This document shows, in pieces, positions 44,001 through 52,820 of a stretch of 64,000 nt of DNA (positions are counted from its first letter, which is position 1; the number at the start of each line of letters is the position of its first letter). Source of the stretch: Gammaproteobacteria bacterium (GTDB lineage Bacteria; Pseudomonadota; Gammaproteobacteria; Pseudomonadales; JAUIET01); assembly GCA_030431775.1 (NCBI GenBank), contig JAUIHW010000001.1:1-64000 (forward strand), read 5' to 3'. The notes under the pieces are model-generated. The model was not told the DNA's origin. It saw only the letters and a list, made by a program, of their open reading frames with translations, and ran no database searches. The translations under genes and the position numbers were made by a program.

Positions 44001-45612
44001 TGAGTCCTTTATCAATGTGTTTGAAACCTCGCCACTGAAAGACATTAGCGACGACGGTGCGACCGTAACCTACGTTTCCAATTTTGACTTTCACAGCGGC
44101 GCAGACCGCTTTACTTATCGCGCCAGCGACGGCCTGGACGACAGCAACCTTGGCACGGTGAGTATTCAGGTTAATCGTAATTTCCGCCCGCCGGTGGTTG
44201 AGCCGCTCGAACTCAGCACCGCTGAGGACTCCTCCATTGGCGTAGGTTTGCTGGGTGACGATCCCGATGGCATTCTCGGTGAGGATTTCAATGGGCTGGA
44301 CACATTGACCTTTGAGGTACTTGAGCAGCCGGCCAATGGCACTTTATCGGGAACACCACCTGCGCTGACCTACACACCCAGTGCCGACTTTTTCGGTACT
44401 GACAGCTTCACTTATCGCGCCAGCGACGGCCGGCTGGATTCGGAGCCGGCAACGGTGAACATTGAAGTCAGCGCTGTAGACGACCCGGTGCGCCTCAACG
44501 AAGCAACCTGGCAGGAGCGAGTGGGGCGCGGCTTTCCAACCCTGTTCATGGCGAGTTATACGGATGATGGTGGATCGCCCTACACGCTGTTCATGAATTG
44601 GGGCGATGGCACCATCGAGTCTGAGGGCGACCTGGTGGACCCGGATGGTGAAGGCGGGCAGGACCCACGGCTTGAGGGCGTGAAACTGGTGGCGCCCACA
44701 GCACGCAACGGCGAAGGCATGGCGGTAGCTGATCATGTGTACCAGGCGGTTGGAACGCAGTCTTCCCGCTTCTGCATTGCCGATGCATTGGAGAATGCCT
44801 GCGTGGATCGGACCGTCGCGGTTCTGGAACTGGCTAATCTTGCCGTGTCTCTGGGCCCTGAGTCAGTAGAAACCAGCGCTGCCACCCAGGAGATGCAATT
44901 CACGCTGACCAATGGCCAGCCGGAAGGTTGGGCCGGCCTTACCGCGCAGCAGTTGGTGCTGGCGGTATCTGAACCGCAGGGTTATCGGGTGGTCGGTTTC
45001 AGTGGCGCATCCGCACCGGCAGGCTGCCGCCTGATCGGTGGTGGCCTACGCTGCCAGCCACCCGCGCTTCCACCCGGTGGCAGTTTCTCCATCAACCTTG
45101 AAGTGGAACCGGCTACACCTGCGATTTACAGCGAACAGCTTGCGCCGGTTATTGTCGAGGTAACGACCAGTACACCCGCGCTTGACAGCGATTATGTGGC
45201 AACCCAGCCGGTACGCTTTCTGGTGAACCGAACCGACAGTGATGGCGACGGCATGAGCGACCGCTTCGAAACCGTTTACGGCTTGGCGCCGAGACTGGCC
45301 GGGGATGCGGCGAATGACAATGACGGCGACGGGTTGACTAATCTTGAGGAATACGTCGCAAAGACCGACCCCACTGACCGTGACAGTGATGGTGACGGCG
45401 TTCGAGATGGCCTGGACCCGGCACCGCTGGACCCGGCACAGACCACTAACGATGCTGATTTGAACAGTGATGGCCAGATTGATGCGGGCGATGTAGTGCT
45501 TCTGCAGCGATCCCTGTCCGGCGCAGGTGACGAACTGTTGCTGGATCTCAACGATGATGGGCTGACCGATGCAGCGGATCTGTTGCTGCTGCAACAACAA
45601 TTGGGTGAATGA
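41095..45612 (+). CDS. Large secreted protein with HYR, NHL-like, cadherin-like and dockerin modules
   Basis: About 1505 residues from GTG 41095, which has AAGGAG eight bases upstream; ATG 41179 is an alternative that would start at the signal peptide itself. Seen: export signal (LLPVALAAMLLLGMSGAALS); HYR-like domains (TDVTWTATDLG, VQWSATDNGF); an NHL/beta-propeller-like region (GNLYVADTCGDRIHKF, ILYVADSSNRRIQRF); tandem Ig/cadherin-like modules (DRFTYRASDG and FTYRASDGRLDS); calcium-binding TSP3-like repeats (DSDGDGMSDRF, DSDGDGVRDGLDP); and a C-terminal dockerin type I pair (DLNSDGQIDAGD, DLNDDGLTDAAD). Probably cell-surface or extracellular. A lipoprotein gene overlaps its stop. Confidence 0.85.
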   Translation: MQYGQYGRNGSRWQLGSQSYSAYKAGISMGPPGLLPVALAAMLLLGMSGAALSQSEGFTGEDAVDEAVIKALRPVLTSSTALGFSPDPLTAFAADNVAFATNLALKYIKAPLKAPPDRSFQPRDSLRDPETGRTEANCVHRFTLPQSVYSKEDIFGINIGNVLLGKGPGLGIPQDWGDLGVPEVFHYNTHVLLSAAGAGIQQSDLPQTVTLPAGNHTIRWRADTLYDLLFDAVLPAALVAASGYGKYKRGEFLLAQPAAVEKLAKTYRANQLVGKNIIQKLGIKISDACQTRPEKCVKAAYKLGVGPTADFFTDFEILSVRRDREQTITVYDLHDPTLVVNTPELVLEAADIGGTFKERVNGQLMASVQADDACGRPVGLSNDLPTLLPVGPTDVTWTATDLGPNLQGGRNSVQAFQRVIVQDTQAPIIVPPPGRVIEVDPTDSDRSDGLSAAGVNPAVVDLGLPRVVDLADPAPTISTDAPEFFPVNSRTEVQWSATDNGFPTPNTSTASQLITVKLAGSNTAPSVRNVSATTLTSQVIDIRLNGLDNDLLDGRVDPLAMTIVDRPQNGEFVAPLLPYFIEDYRTNPAGPYGEAFFLAGNKPNWLYDNVCRVGSGPTSERIRRDWVYRPRFVQVTDDGTYYMIDQYWRCQASGASANERISKWDRDGNYLGQIDYDGTTDAFVMDQDNLIYTLTKQGAGSSTTLTLRQYRPSFDTDSDYRRDLWKFTFNDTGDDPVSNNQYSYARVDSRRGIVYVNDRRRIFAFDVRADLADPQGNSSNGMGDYYIGALKGGEQVFACTSFGSSWSGFAMEVDSQGNLYVADTCGDRIHKFMASGFDNAGNAQLGEYVGWMGRCESSTNKACDEATGTSKGYSCTDETCTVDQSEGPEPGQFSTPVYLAIDPNDILYVADSSNRRIQRFAPDGSFAGQAQSSGTGINRGENPSFVLGNIGNPKAVTVNSTQFFVVDRDESFINVFETSPLKDISDDGATVTYVSNFDFHSGADRFTYRASDGLDDSNLGTVSIQVNRNFRPPVVEPLELSTAEDSSIGVGLLGDDPDGILGEDFNGLDTLTFEVLEQPANGTLSGTPPALTYTPSADFFGTDSFTYRASDGRLDSEPATVNIEVSAVDDPVRLNEATWQERVGRGFPTLFMASYTDDGGSPYTLFMNWGDGTIESEGDLVDPDGEGGQDPRLEGVKLVAPTARNGEGMAVADHVYQAVGTQSSRFCIADALENACVDRTVAVLELANLAVSLGPESVETSAATQEMQFTLTNGQPEGWAGLTAQQLVLAVSEPQGYRVVGFSGASAPAGCRLIGGGLRCQPPALPPGGSFSINLEVEPATPAIYSEQLAPVIVEVTTSTPALDSDYVATQPVRFLVNRTDSDGDGMSDRFETVYGLAPRLAGDAANDNDGDGLTNLEEYVAKTDPTDRDSDGDGVRDGLDPAPLDPAQTTNDADLNSDGQIDAGDVVLLQRSLSGAGDELLLDLNDDGLTDAADLLLLQQQLGE

Positions 45613-46520
45613 TGATGAAAACCTGTTTGCAAACTATGTTTCGGGGCGTGCTCATAACTGCTTGCTTGCTGCTAATCGCTGGCTGCCAGAGCGCGGCCAC
45701 CCTGTCGCTGGCTGTGCGCAGCGGCGACACGGTTCTGGTCGGACTTTCGGGTGACGCGGGGGAAACCATTACCAATAGCGTTGCAGAAGTGATCCGCGCT
45801 GAAGACCTTACCGCAAGCATCACCGACACTAACAGTAATACTCTGCCGGTTCGGGTACGCAATGTGTTCCGTGTGTATGGTGATCCGACCGCGAACGGCC
45901 AGGCGGCCAATCGGGGGCAGTGGTTGGCCGTGATCGACCTGGTTGATGGCGCTAACCAGGCGTTGGCCCTGGCGACCGGGCCGGCAACGCTGAATCTGGC
46001 TTCCAACAAGCTTGTTGACCCGCTCTCGGTGACCACCACCATTCTGGCGGGAACGGGTACGCCTCACCCATTGCGCGGTATAGAGAGCGGTGCGGAGAAG
46101 CTGGGTTTTCTGGAGCCTGCGCAGCAGGCGCTGGTATTTGTCACTGGAAACCCAGGAAGCCAGCGTGTGGGCGCGGTGCAATATCGCTTCACGGTAGCAC
46201 GCGAACCGGTGCCGACCCGTTTGGGTTTGTTCAGTGCAATAGAGGGGGTCAAGTTGCAGGGCCGCCGCGACATCAGTTTTCAAAGCTGGACGCGCGCCAA
46301 CCCGGGTGGCGGTACCGATCTCTATGTGATCATGACGGCGCCCGACGGTGTCGCTGGCTCAGAGCTGGATGAGTTTGATATGGCCTTGCTTGCCGACCTG
46401 ATCAGCCTTGATCCCACACCCGCAGATTATTTCAGTGGCAGCCTTCAGTCGGCCACGTTCTACGACGTGAACGGCGGCGAACTGGATGGCCTGCAGGCGC
46501 GGGTGGGGGCTGTTCAGTAG
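45609..46520 (+). CDS. Predicted lipoprotein, partner of the dockerin protein
   Basis: 303-residue protein starting in an ATG that overlaps the previous stop (ATGA). The lipobox LIAGC gives an outer- or inner-membrane lipoprotein. The mature part is Gly/Ala/Thr/Val-rich with repeated beta strands and no motif I recognise. Because of the overlap it is translationally coupled to the large secreted protein and may anchor or accompany it. Confidence 0.75.
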   Translation: MMMKTCLQTMFRGVLITACLLLIAGCQSAATLSLAVRSGDTVLVGLSGDAGETITNSVAEVIRAEDLTASITDTNSNTLPVRVRNVFRVYGDPTANGQAANRGQWLAVIDLVDGANQALALATGPATLNLASNKLVDPLSVTTTILAGTGTPHPLRGIESGAEKLGFLEPAQQALVFVTGNPGSQRVGAVQYRFTVAREPVPTRLGLFSAIEGVKLQGRRDISFQSWTRANPGGGTDLYVIMTAPDGVAGSELDEFDMALLADLISLDPTPADYFSGSLQSATFYDVNGGELDGLQARVGAVQ

Positions 46521-46523
46521 GCC

Positions 46524-47660
46524 TCACCAAAGCTCCTGGCTGGCCAGGGCAGCGCCTTGTGCCAAACTTTCGAGCTTGGCGTAAACGATGTCCTCATCGA
46601 CAGCGCCAAAGCCTGCGAAGGTGGAAAAACCACAGTCCGTGCCTGCGATTACACGTTCGCGGCCAACGATATCAGCAAAGCGGCGGATGCGTTGCGCGAC
46701 CAGCCGCGGGTGCTCAATAAAATTGGTGGTCGAATCAATAACGCCGGGAACCAGCAATAAGTCCTCAGGCAGGTTGGCCTCGGCAAATACCTCCCATTCA
46801 TGGGCGTGTCGCGGGTTGGCGGATTCAAACAACAGAGCACCCACGTTCGCTTTGAGCGCAATCGGCAGCACCAGTTCCATGGGCGCATCGTGGTGGTGTG
46901 GGCCTTCGTAGTTACCCCAGCACACGTGCAGGCGCACCCGCTCTGGGCTGATGCCTTCCAAAGCGTGATTCAAGGCCTCCACATGCAAGTTGGCCAGCGC
47001 CTGGTATTCGGCTTCACTTTTACCTTTGAACAGCATGTGCCGGCCCAAGCCCAGGTCGGGCGAGTCCAGTTGCAGTACCAGGCCGGCGTCAACAATGGCC
47101 CGGTATTCGGCGGCCATCGCATCCGCCAGGGCTTGCAGGTATTGTTCGTGGCTAGGGTAATGACGGTTGGGCTGGAACAGCGCAATGACACCGGGGGAGG
47201 CCGCGTTCATAAAGCCCTCGGTGGCCGGTGTTGCCGCCAGAGCCTGAGTCATGTTGCGAATATCGTCCTCGGCCGGGCCCATGTCTTTGACACGAATATC
47301 GGCCACGCAGCAGGGCCGGGAATAGGTGGGTGTGCCGCCGGAGCTGGCCTGGCGTTCAAGAAAGCCCGGGAATTCCTCCAGGTCGCTGGGCGGCTGGCGT
47401 TCGCTGTCACCTTCAAAACCGGTGATGCGGTCTTTGATGTAAGTGGCGTAACTGATCTTGCTCATCTCGCCGTCGCTGACAATATCCACCCCTGTGCTGA
47501 CCTGTTTGGCAACCACCTCCTTGACCGCCGCTGCAATAATGCTTTCGGCGTTATCCACCGGGGTGCCCTGTTCATGCCCAAACACCACGTCAGTAACGGC
47601 TTTGGAGCGTGGCAGGCTGCCTACGTGGGTGGTAAGAATACGGTCCGTACTGTGTTGCAT
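46524..47660 (-). CDS. MetE C-terminal-like zinc methyltransferase-family protein
   Basis: 378-residue protein related to the catalytic half of cobalamin-independent methionine synthase and to epoxyalkane:coenzyme M transferase-like proteins. It lacks the MetE N-terminal half, so it is unlikely to be the housekeeping synthase. The four zinc ligands of the family are all visible: His245 and Cys247 (RLHVCWGN), Glu279 (LFESAN) and Cys343 (GTDCGFSTF). The N-terminal part reads LTTHVGSLPRS. Expected chemistry is thiol alkylation or C-S bond formation or cleavage. AAGGAG precedes the ATG, and the SDR gene is 23 bases upstream in the same operon. Confidence 0.85.
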   Translation of the reverse strand: MQHSTDRILTTHVGSLPRSKAVTDVVFGHEQGTPVDNAESIIAAAVKEVVAKQVSTGVDIVSDGEMSKISYATYIKDRITGFEGDSERQPPSDLEEFPGFLERQASSGGTPTYSRPCCVADIRVKDMGPAEDDIRNMTQALAATPATEGFMNAASPGVIALFQPNRHYPSHEQYLQALADAMAAEYRAIVDAGLVLQLDSPDLGLGRHMLFKGKSEAEYQALANLHVEALNHALEGISPERVRLHVCWGNYEGPHHHDAPMELVLPIALKANVGALLFESANPRHAHEWEVFAEANLPEDLLLVPGVIDSTTNFIEHPRLVAQRIRRFADIVGRERVIAGTDCGFSTFAGFGAVDEDIVYAKLESLAQGAALASQELW

Positions 47661-47683
47661 TAGTGTGCTCCTTGGATGTGCTG

Positions 47684-48445
47684 TTATTGTGCGGTCCAGC
47701 CGCCGTCAACTCGCAGGCTGGTTCCGGTGATCAGGGCTGACGCGTCCGAGGCCAGGTAGACGACGGCGTTGGCTACATCGGCCGTTTGGCCGACCTTGCC
47801 CATGGGAATGCGCTGCAGCACAAAGTCTGCAAAGTCTTTATTGGCCAGCATCGGCTCGGTCAATGGAGTGGTAATGAATGTTGGAGCGACCGAATTCACG
47901 CGGATACCTTGCGGGGCGAGTTCAACGGCCAGCGCTTTGCTAAACCCTTCCAGTGCGTGTTTGGTTGCGCAGTATACGGTTCTACGAGGGCTCCCGACGT
48001 GGCCCATCTGGGAGGAGATATTGATGATGCTGCCGCTAATATCATGGTCCAGCATGCCGCGCACTACCTGTTGTGTGGTCAGAAACACCGCGCGCACATT
48101 GAGGTTCAGCATGTTGTCCAGCACCTGCGTATCCACGTCGACAAAGTCCTGCGGTGTGTTCGTGCCCAGGTTGTTGACCAGAATGTCGATGCTTCCCAGC
48201 TCTGCTAACTGCTGCAAAAAGGCCTCACTGCTGGCGTCTGCCACCAGCATCTGAATACCATCGGCTTGGCTGCGCAGGCTCTCCAGGTCTTCGCGGGTGC
48301 GGGCCACGGCGATGACTTTGGCGCCGCATTGGGCCAGGCGCAGCGCGCATTCGCGCCCAATGCCTTTTCCAGCACCAGTGACCAGCGCGGTTTTACCGTG
48401 GAGCAGGGTGGCGTTGAATAATTCTATCGCTGACTTCGAATTCAA
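47684..48445 (-). CDS. SDR family NAD(P)-dependent oxidoreductase
   Basis: 253-residue short-chain dehydrogenase. Cofactor motif TGAGKGIG (23-30), NNLG (91-94) and catalytic Ser144, Tyr158 and Lys162 (YCATK) are all present. The only start that fits is TTG 48445, which overlaps one of the LacI-type operators (48431-48444); no ATG or GTG occurs before the cofactor loop. First gene of a two-gene operon with the MetE-C-like protein. The alcohol or ketone substrate is unknown. Confidence 0.9.
   Translation of the reverse strand: MNSKSAIELFNATLLHGKTALVTGAGKGIGRECALRLAQCGAKVIAVARTREDLESLRSQADGIQMLVADASSEAFLQQLAELGSIDILVNNLGTNTPQDFVDVDTQVLDNMLNLNVRAVFLTTQQVVRGMLDHDISGSIINISSQMGHVGSPRRTVYCATKHALEGFSKALAVELAPQGIRVNSVAPTFITTPLTEPMLANKDFADFVLQRIPMGKVGQTADVANAVVYLASDASALITGTSLRVDGGWTAQ
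48431..48444. promoter_or_regulatory. LacI-type operator 1 (SDR promoter)
   Basis: TGACTTCGAATTCA, with TTCGAA core and TG...CA ends. It overlaps the SDR start region just downstream of a TATAAA-like element. Fits the general LacI-family pattern TG-N4-CG-N4-CA. Confidence 0.7.
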
Positions 48446-48519
48446 GAGAAAGGCGAGCTCTTTATACTAGTTTATGGACAATTATACGGTTGTTTGCCAA
48501 GGCATACCAGATCATTTAT

Positions 48520-48533
48520 TGCATTCGAAGTCA
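48520..48533. promoter_or_regulatory. LacI-type operator 2 (hisD-like promoter)
   Basis: TGCATTCGAAGTCA, 72 bases before the dehydrogenase start. It is identical to operator 3 at 52787-52800. Confidence 0.78.
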
Positions 48534-48605
48534 TTCTGCAATAAGCTTCCGTCCCCACTCGTTTTGAAGTATGTTCGGCAACGCACTGCAAGGGTAAGTT
48601 TGGTC

Positions 48606-49892
48606 ATGATTAGAAAATTGAAAGAAGGCATTGACGGCGATGTGGCGGCAGACAATGACGCCAAGGTTCGCGGTATTGTGGAAGGCATTCTGGCGGAAAT
48701 TGAACAACGCGGGGATGCCGCTGTCCAGGAGTACGCGGCCAAGTTTGACGGCTGGGCGGGCGAGCCGCTGCGGCTTTCCCGCGAGCACATTGATGCCTGT
48801 TACGAACGCCTGGACCCGCAGGTCATCGACGATATTCGTTTTGCTCAGGAACAGGTAGGCAACTTTGCCCGCATTCAGCGTGAGGCATTGCAGGATGTTG
48901 AAGTGGAAACCCTGCCCGGGGTAGTGCTGGGCCACAAGAACATTCCGGTGAACAGCGTGGGCTGCTATGTGCCTGGAGGTAAATACCCATTGGTGGCGTC
49001 GGCGCATATGAGTGTGGTGACCGCCAAGGTAGCCGGCGTGAAGCGCATCATTGCCTGCGCCCCACCATTTCAGGGTGAGCTAAACCCGGCCACAGTCGTG
49101 GCCATGGATATGGCCGGCGCCGATGAAATTTATTGTGTTGGTGGCGTGCAGGCGGTGGGCGCCATGGCCCTTGGCACAGAAACGATTGACAGTGTGGATA
49201 TGTTAGTGGGCCCGGGCAATGCCTTTGTGGCCGAAGCCAAGCGCCAGCTGTTTGGCCGGGTGGGCATCGACCTGTTCGCCGGGCCCACTGAGACGCTGGT
49301 GATCGCCGATGACACCGTTGATGGTGAGCTTTGTGCCACTGATTTGCTCGGCCAGGCCGAACACGGTCCGAATTCGCCGGCGATATTGCTGACTAATTCT
49401 GAAGCACTGGCGCGTGACACGATGGCTCAGGTAGAAGAGCAGCTAAAAACGCTGGCGACTGCCGAAATAGCCGGCCAGGCCTGGAGAGAGTACGGTCAGG
49501 TGATTGTCTGCGACAGCTACGAAGAAATGCTGCAGGTGGCGGATGAAATCGGCTCCGAGCACGTGCAGGTTATGACCAAAGACCCGAACTACTTCCTCGA
49601 CAATATGACCAATTACGGCGCCTTGTTTCTCGGCCCTGAGACCAATGTGTCTTACGGCGACAAATGCGTCGGTACGAATCATACGCTACCGACTAAAAAG
49701 GCTTCGCGGTATACTGGTGGCCTTTGGGTAGGAAAATTCATAAAAACCTGCACCTACCAGCGCCTGACTGAAGACGCTTCGCACCACATCGGCCAATATT
49801 GTTCGCGGTTGTGCGCGGTGGAAGGTTTTGCTGGACACCAGGCGCAGGCGGATATCCGTGTGAAGCGTTATGGTGAAAAACTCGGTAAGTAA
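48606..49892 (+). CDS. Histidinol dehydrogenase-family zinc dehydrogenase (HpsN-like)
   Basis: 428-residue protein of the HisD superfamily. All zinc ligands and catalytic residues match HisD by alignment: Gln250 and His253 ([10 protein letters not shown]), Glu318-His319 (SEHVQ), Asp352 (GDKCVGTNH) and His411. The C-terminal [17 protein letters not shown] segment is what I recall from the sulfopropanediol-dehydrogenase (HpsN) branch rather than from biosynthetic HisD, and no his genes are nearby. These enzymes oxidise an alcohol to a carboxylate in two NAD-dependent steps. ATG 48606 gives normal family length. First gene of a hisD-like/lacI/aldolase operon. Confidence 0.85.
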   Translation: MIRKLKEGIDGDVAADNDAKVRGIVEGILAEIEQRGDAAVQEYAAKFDGWAGEPLRLSREHIDACYERLDPQVIDDIRFAQEQVGNFARIQREALQDVEVETLPGVVLGHKNIPVNSVGCYVPGGKYPLVASAHMSVVTAKVAGVKRIIACAPPFQGELNPATVVAMDMAGADEIYCVGGVQAVGAMALGTETIDSVDMLVGPGNAFVAEAKRQLFGRVGIDLFAGPTETLVIADDTVDGELCATDLLGQAEHGPNSPAILLTNSEALARDTMAQVEEQLKTLATAEIAGQAWREYGQVIVCDSYEEMLQVADEIGSEHVQVMTKDPNYFLDNMTNYGALFLGPETNVSYGDKCVGTNHTLPTKKASRYTGGLWVGKFIKTCTYQRLTEDASHHIGQYCSRLCAVEGFAGHQAQADIRVKRYGEKLGK

Positions 49893-50919
49893 CTCTGCAG
49901 GAACTGCGCATGGAAAGCGAGGTCGGCGGGCCACTTCTTATGATGTCGCGAGGGTCGCCGGCGTGTCGCAATCGGCGGTGTCACGCTGTTTTAAACCCGG
50001 CGCCAGCATTTCCGCCAAAACCCGCGCCAAGGTGGAAAAAGCCGCCCGACAATTGGGTTATCAGCCGAACGCAATCGCCCGTGGCTTGATTACCCGACGC
50101 TCGAATATTGTCGCCGTCATCATCAGTGAACCCACCAACCTGAATTACCCGGAAGTGTTGTCGCAACTGAACCGGCGTCTGGGCGAACGCCAGGTGCACA
50201 TTCTGTTGTTCACGCTCAGCCGTGAGCGCGACGTGAACCTGGCGCTGGATCAGGTATGGCAGTATCAGGTGGATGGCATCATTGCCGCCGCCCAGTTTAC
50301 TGCTGAGCAGATCGCTGCCTGCGAGGACCGCGGCATACCGCTGGTCTTTTACAACCGGGTGTATACCCAGCAGGGTGTGTCGGCGGTGTGTTGTGATCAC
50401 GCTGACGGCGAGCGGCAACTGATTGAAGGTCTGCTGAGCAATAAACGCAAGAACTTTGTGGTGATGAGTGGCCCGGCGGACTCTGCCGTCAGCACCGCTC
50501 GTACCAAGGGCGCGGTTACCCGCCTTAAGCAGGAGAAGGTGAATCTGATGCAGGTGGCGGGCGACTACAGTTACGAAAGTGCCGTGGAGTGCGTGCACGA
50601 AGTGATGAGTACAAAGAAATTTTCCCCGGATGCCTTTGTGTGCGCCAATGACACCATGGCCATCGGTTGCATCGATACGCTGCGCCATGACTATGGAGTA
50701 GCCGTGCCCAAGGACATTGCGGTGGTCGGTTTTGATGGCGTAGGCGCGGCCGCCTGGTTGAGTTATGACTTAACCACGGTGGTGCAACCGGTGCAGCGCA
50801 TGGTGGAAGCGGCGGTGAATATGCTGCTGGAGCGCGTGGAGGACGACTCAATTCCTGCAGAAACCCGCCTGTTTGCCGGCCAATTGCGGCTGGGTTCAAG
50901 TGCACAACTGGAAGCCTGA
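49870..50919 (+). CDS. LacI family transcriptional regulator
   Basis: 349-residue LacI/GalR-type regulator. HTH at about 22-70 ([18 protein letters not shown]) with a hinge helix ending [13 protein letters not shown], then a periplasmic-binding-protein-like effector domain with [15 protein letters not shown] and [13 protein letters not shown]. The start overlaps the dehydrogenase 3' end by 23 bases. It is expected to bind the four TGCATTCGAAGTCA-type sites of this cluster and to respond to the pathway substrate or an intermediate. Confidence 0.93.
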   Translation: MVKNSVSNSAGTAHGKRGRRATSYDVARVAGVSQSAVSRCFKPGASISAKTRAKVEKAARQLGYQPNAIARGLITRRSNIVAVIISEPTNLNYPEVLSQLNRRLGERQVHILLFTLSRERDVNLALDQVWQYQVDGIIAAAQFTAEQIAACEDRGIPLVFYNRVYTQQGVSAVCCDHADGERQLIEGLLSNKRKNFVVMSGPADSAVSTARTKGAVTRLKQEKVNLMQVAGDYSYESAVECVHEVMSTKKFSPDAFVCANDTMAIGCIDTLRHDYGVAVPKDIAVVGFDGVGAAAWLSYDLTTVVQPVQRMVEAAVNMLLERVEDDSIPAETRLFAGQLRLGSSAQLEA

Positions 50920-50922
50920 CTG

Positions 50923-51720
50923 ATGACGCCCGCAAGCAATGCCGCTACCTTTCGCCACCAGTTGCTCACAGGCGAATGCCTGATTGGTACATTTGTCAAA
51001 ACACCGTCGATGATGATTGCCGAAGTGCTGAGTCAAACCGCGTTGGATGTGGTCTGCATCGATGCTGAGCACAGCCCATTCGACCGCGCGGCCATCGACG
51101 CGAGCCTGCTGGCTTACCGAAGTGGCGGCATGCCGGCGCTGGTGCGTGTTCCCAGTGCCGCACCGGAACAGATTCTGAATGCGCTGGATTGTGGGGCCAA
51201 TGGCGTGGTGGTGCCCCACGTTGACAGCGTTAGCAAGGCCGAGGCTGTGGCGCAGGCCGCACAGTACGGCGATTGCGGGCGAGGCTATGCGGGCTCAACC
51301 CGGGCAGCGGCTTACGGGGGCAACTCACTGGCTGACAACCTGCAGGCCGCGCGTGAAAGCACCGTAGTGATTGCTCAAATAGAAGATCTGCCGGCGCTTG
51401 ATTGTATTGATGAGCTGGCGGCGGTGCAGGGGCTCGACTGTCTGTTCATCGGCACCATGGACCTAACGGTCGCACTGGGCAAAAGCAGCCCGAACGAACC
51501 GGAGGTTATTGCGGCGATGGAATCGGTATGTGACGCCGCCCGACGCCATCAACGCCGCACCGGTTTGTTCATTCCGTCTGCGGACCAGATTCCGTTCTGG
51601 CTGGAGCGCGGTGTCAGTTTGTTTCTGATGGCTTCCGACCACGCGTTTATCAAGCAGGGTGCGGCGGGTCTCCACCAGGCAGCAGCGGCCGCATTCTCGG
51701 GTAGCAAAGAAACCGGCTAA
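50923..51720 (+). CDS. HpcH/HpaI family class II aldolase
   Basis: 265-residue aldolase of the HpcH/HpaI family, which cleaves 2-keto-3-deoxy acids to pyruvate and an aldehyde with a divalent metal. Seen: IDAEHSPFD (His50), Arg75 (ALVRVP), metal ligands Glu154 (AQIED) and Asp180 (GTMDL). Four bases after lacI, so in the same transcript. In non-phosphorylative sugar-acid pathways, an aldolase of this type is the last step. It overlaps by four bases the convergent NTF2 gene. Confidence 0.9.
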   Translation: MTPASNAATFRHQLLTGECLIGTFVKTPSMMIAEVLSQTALDVVCIDAEHSPFDRAAIDASLLAYRSGGMPALVRVPSAAPEQILNALDCGANGVVVPHVDSVSKAEAVAQAAQYGDCGRGYAGSTRAAAYGGNSLADNLQAARESTVVIAQIEDLPALDCIDELAAVQGLDCLFIGTMDLTVALGKSSPNEPEVIAAMESVCDAARRHQRRTGLFIPSADQIPFWLERGVSLFLMASDHAFIKQGAAGLHQAAAAAFSGSKETG

Positions 51721-52733
51721 ATGTTCGCCAGCAAATCCACCCCCATTTGCCGAAACAAATGGATCATGTCAACGAATACCCAGTTTTCGATCAGCTGATC
51801 ACCTTCCCGTTTCCACCAGTCCAGGCCATTGACCGCAATGGGCCGACCGCTTGCCGGCGTGCCGAGATAATCACCGCTGTGGGTGGCTCGCACCCCGGCC
51901 CAACCCGGCCCGCCCGAGTAGGCGCCTTCGGCGATCAGCGCGTCCAGGTTCTGTACCTGGCGGTCTGGGAAGGCGTGTAACCATGGCTGCTGGTGAAGCG
52001 TTTCGAATTCACTAAAACTCAGACAGGCGCCGATACCGCCCGGCCCGTACCATTTCAGGTTCGGGTGGAAGTAATCGGCCATGCCCATGCTGGTCAGGTC
52101 TTCCTGGTCAAAGGCGTTCAGCCCGTCGAAAATGAATGCCCGGATATGGGCGAGGGTGGCGGCGCTGTGGGCACTGTCCTTGGCCTCCAGTAGCACCCCG
52201 TCGGCCGCAGCCGGTGCGGGGTAGAGATGGTCCTTGCCGCGGCTGGGTGGCAATACCTGAATGCCGGCCTGTTGCAGCAAGTCGACCAGGTCCAGCAGGC
52301 AGTAGATTTCCACCGCGCGGCCACCTTCCATGCGATAGAACTCGCCCCAGCGAATTCGAACTGTTTTGCCATTGGCTGGAATGCCCAGGTAGTCAGCCCT
52401 GAATTCACCGTGCAGATAACCGGTTCCCGACACCCAGTAACGACCATCCTTGCTTACGTCGCCGTCAATCCGACCATTCGACTCGCCGCCTATAAACAGG
52501 TGGGTTTCCCGTCTCAGCGGGCCAAAGGAGTCGCACAGTGGCTGCCAGAATTCCTGCAGCAGTGCTTGCCGGCCGTGCAGCTCATTGATGGGGTCCGGGC
52601 CGTGCCAAATGACATCCTCGCTCAACAGCGCCTCGCCCGCCCGGGCCACGGCACCTGGCTCCTGGCTGCTGTCAAGGGCCTGCCAGTAGGTCCACACGGC
52701 GAGTTTATTAGCCTGGTTCACGGTCTGGTCCAA
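51717..52733 (-). CDS. Tandem NTF2/SnoaL-like domain protein 1
   Basis: 338-residue protein with two NTF2-like domains (about 5-160 and 190-338). The second carries WYGPGGIG (228-235) and ENWVFVDMIHLFRQMGVD, both shared with the proteins at 59318 and 60423. Linker SRGKDHLYPAPAAADGVLL resembles theirs. No signal peptide, so cytoplasmic. NTF2-fold enzymes include dehydratases, isomerases and cyclases; the catalytic residues here are not identified. TTG start at 52733 has AGGAG seven bases upstream. It is divergent from the single-domain NTF2 gene across operator 3. Confidence 0.85.
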   Translation of the reverse strand: MDQTVNQANKLAVWTYWQALDSSQEPGAVARAGEALLSEDVIWHGPDPINELHGRQALLQEFWQPLCDSFGPLRRETHLFIGGESNGRIDGDVSKDGRYWVSGTGYLHGEFRADYLGIPANGKTVRIRWGEFYRMEGGRAVEIYCLLDLVDLLQQAGIQVLPPSRGKDHLYPAPAAADGVLLEAKDSAHSAATLAHIRAFIFDGLNAFDQEDLTSMGMADYFHPNLKWYGPGGIGACLSFSEFETLHQQPWLHAFPDRQVQNLDALIAEGAYSGGPGWAGVRATHSGDYLGTPASGRPIAVNGLDWWKREGDQLIENWVFVDMIHLFRQMGVDLLANI

Positions 52734-52786
52734 AGCGGTTCTCCTGAAGGGCTATAGGCAAGCAGGCGCAAAAGAGTTACACTATT

Positions 52787-52800
52787 TGCATTCGAAGTCA
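52787..52800. promoter_or_regulatory. LacI-type operator 3 (NTF2 gene pair promoter)
   Basis: TGCATTCGAAGTCA, between the divergent NTF2 genes at 52733 (minus) and 52821 (plus). The site is 20 bases before the plus-strand ATG. Confidence 0.78.
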
Positions 52801-52820
52801 ATCATTGCGGCGAAAGAGAC

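Noticed and set aside
46800..47663. 287-codon plus-strand open frame
   Set aside because: Antisense of the MetE-C-like gene, whose zinc ligands and Shine-Dalgarno identify the true strand.
48606..49892. Calling this gene hisD of histidine biosynthesis
   Set aside because: No other his genes nearby; catabolic neighbours, LacI control and the C-terminal segment favour an HpsN-like role.
51994..52007. TTTCGAATTCAC inside the tandem NTF2 gene 1
   Set aside because: Only partial match to the operator, lacks the TG end, and lies within coding sequence far from a promoter.
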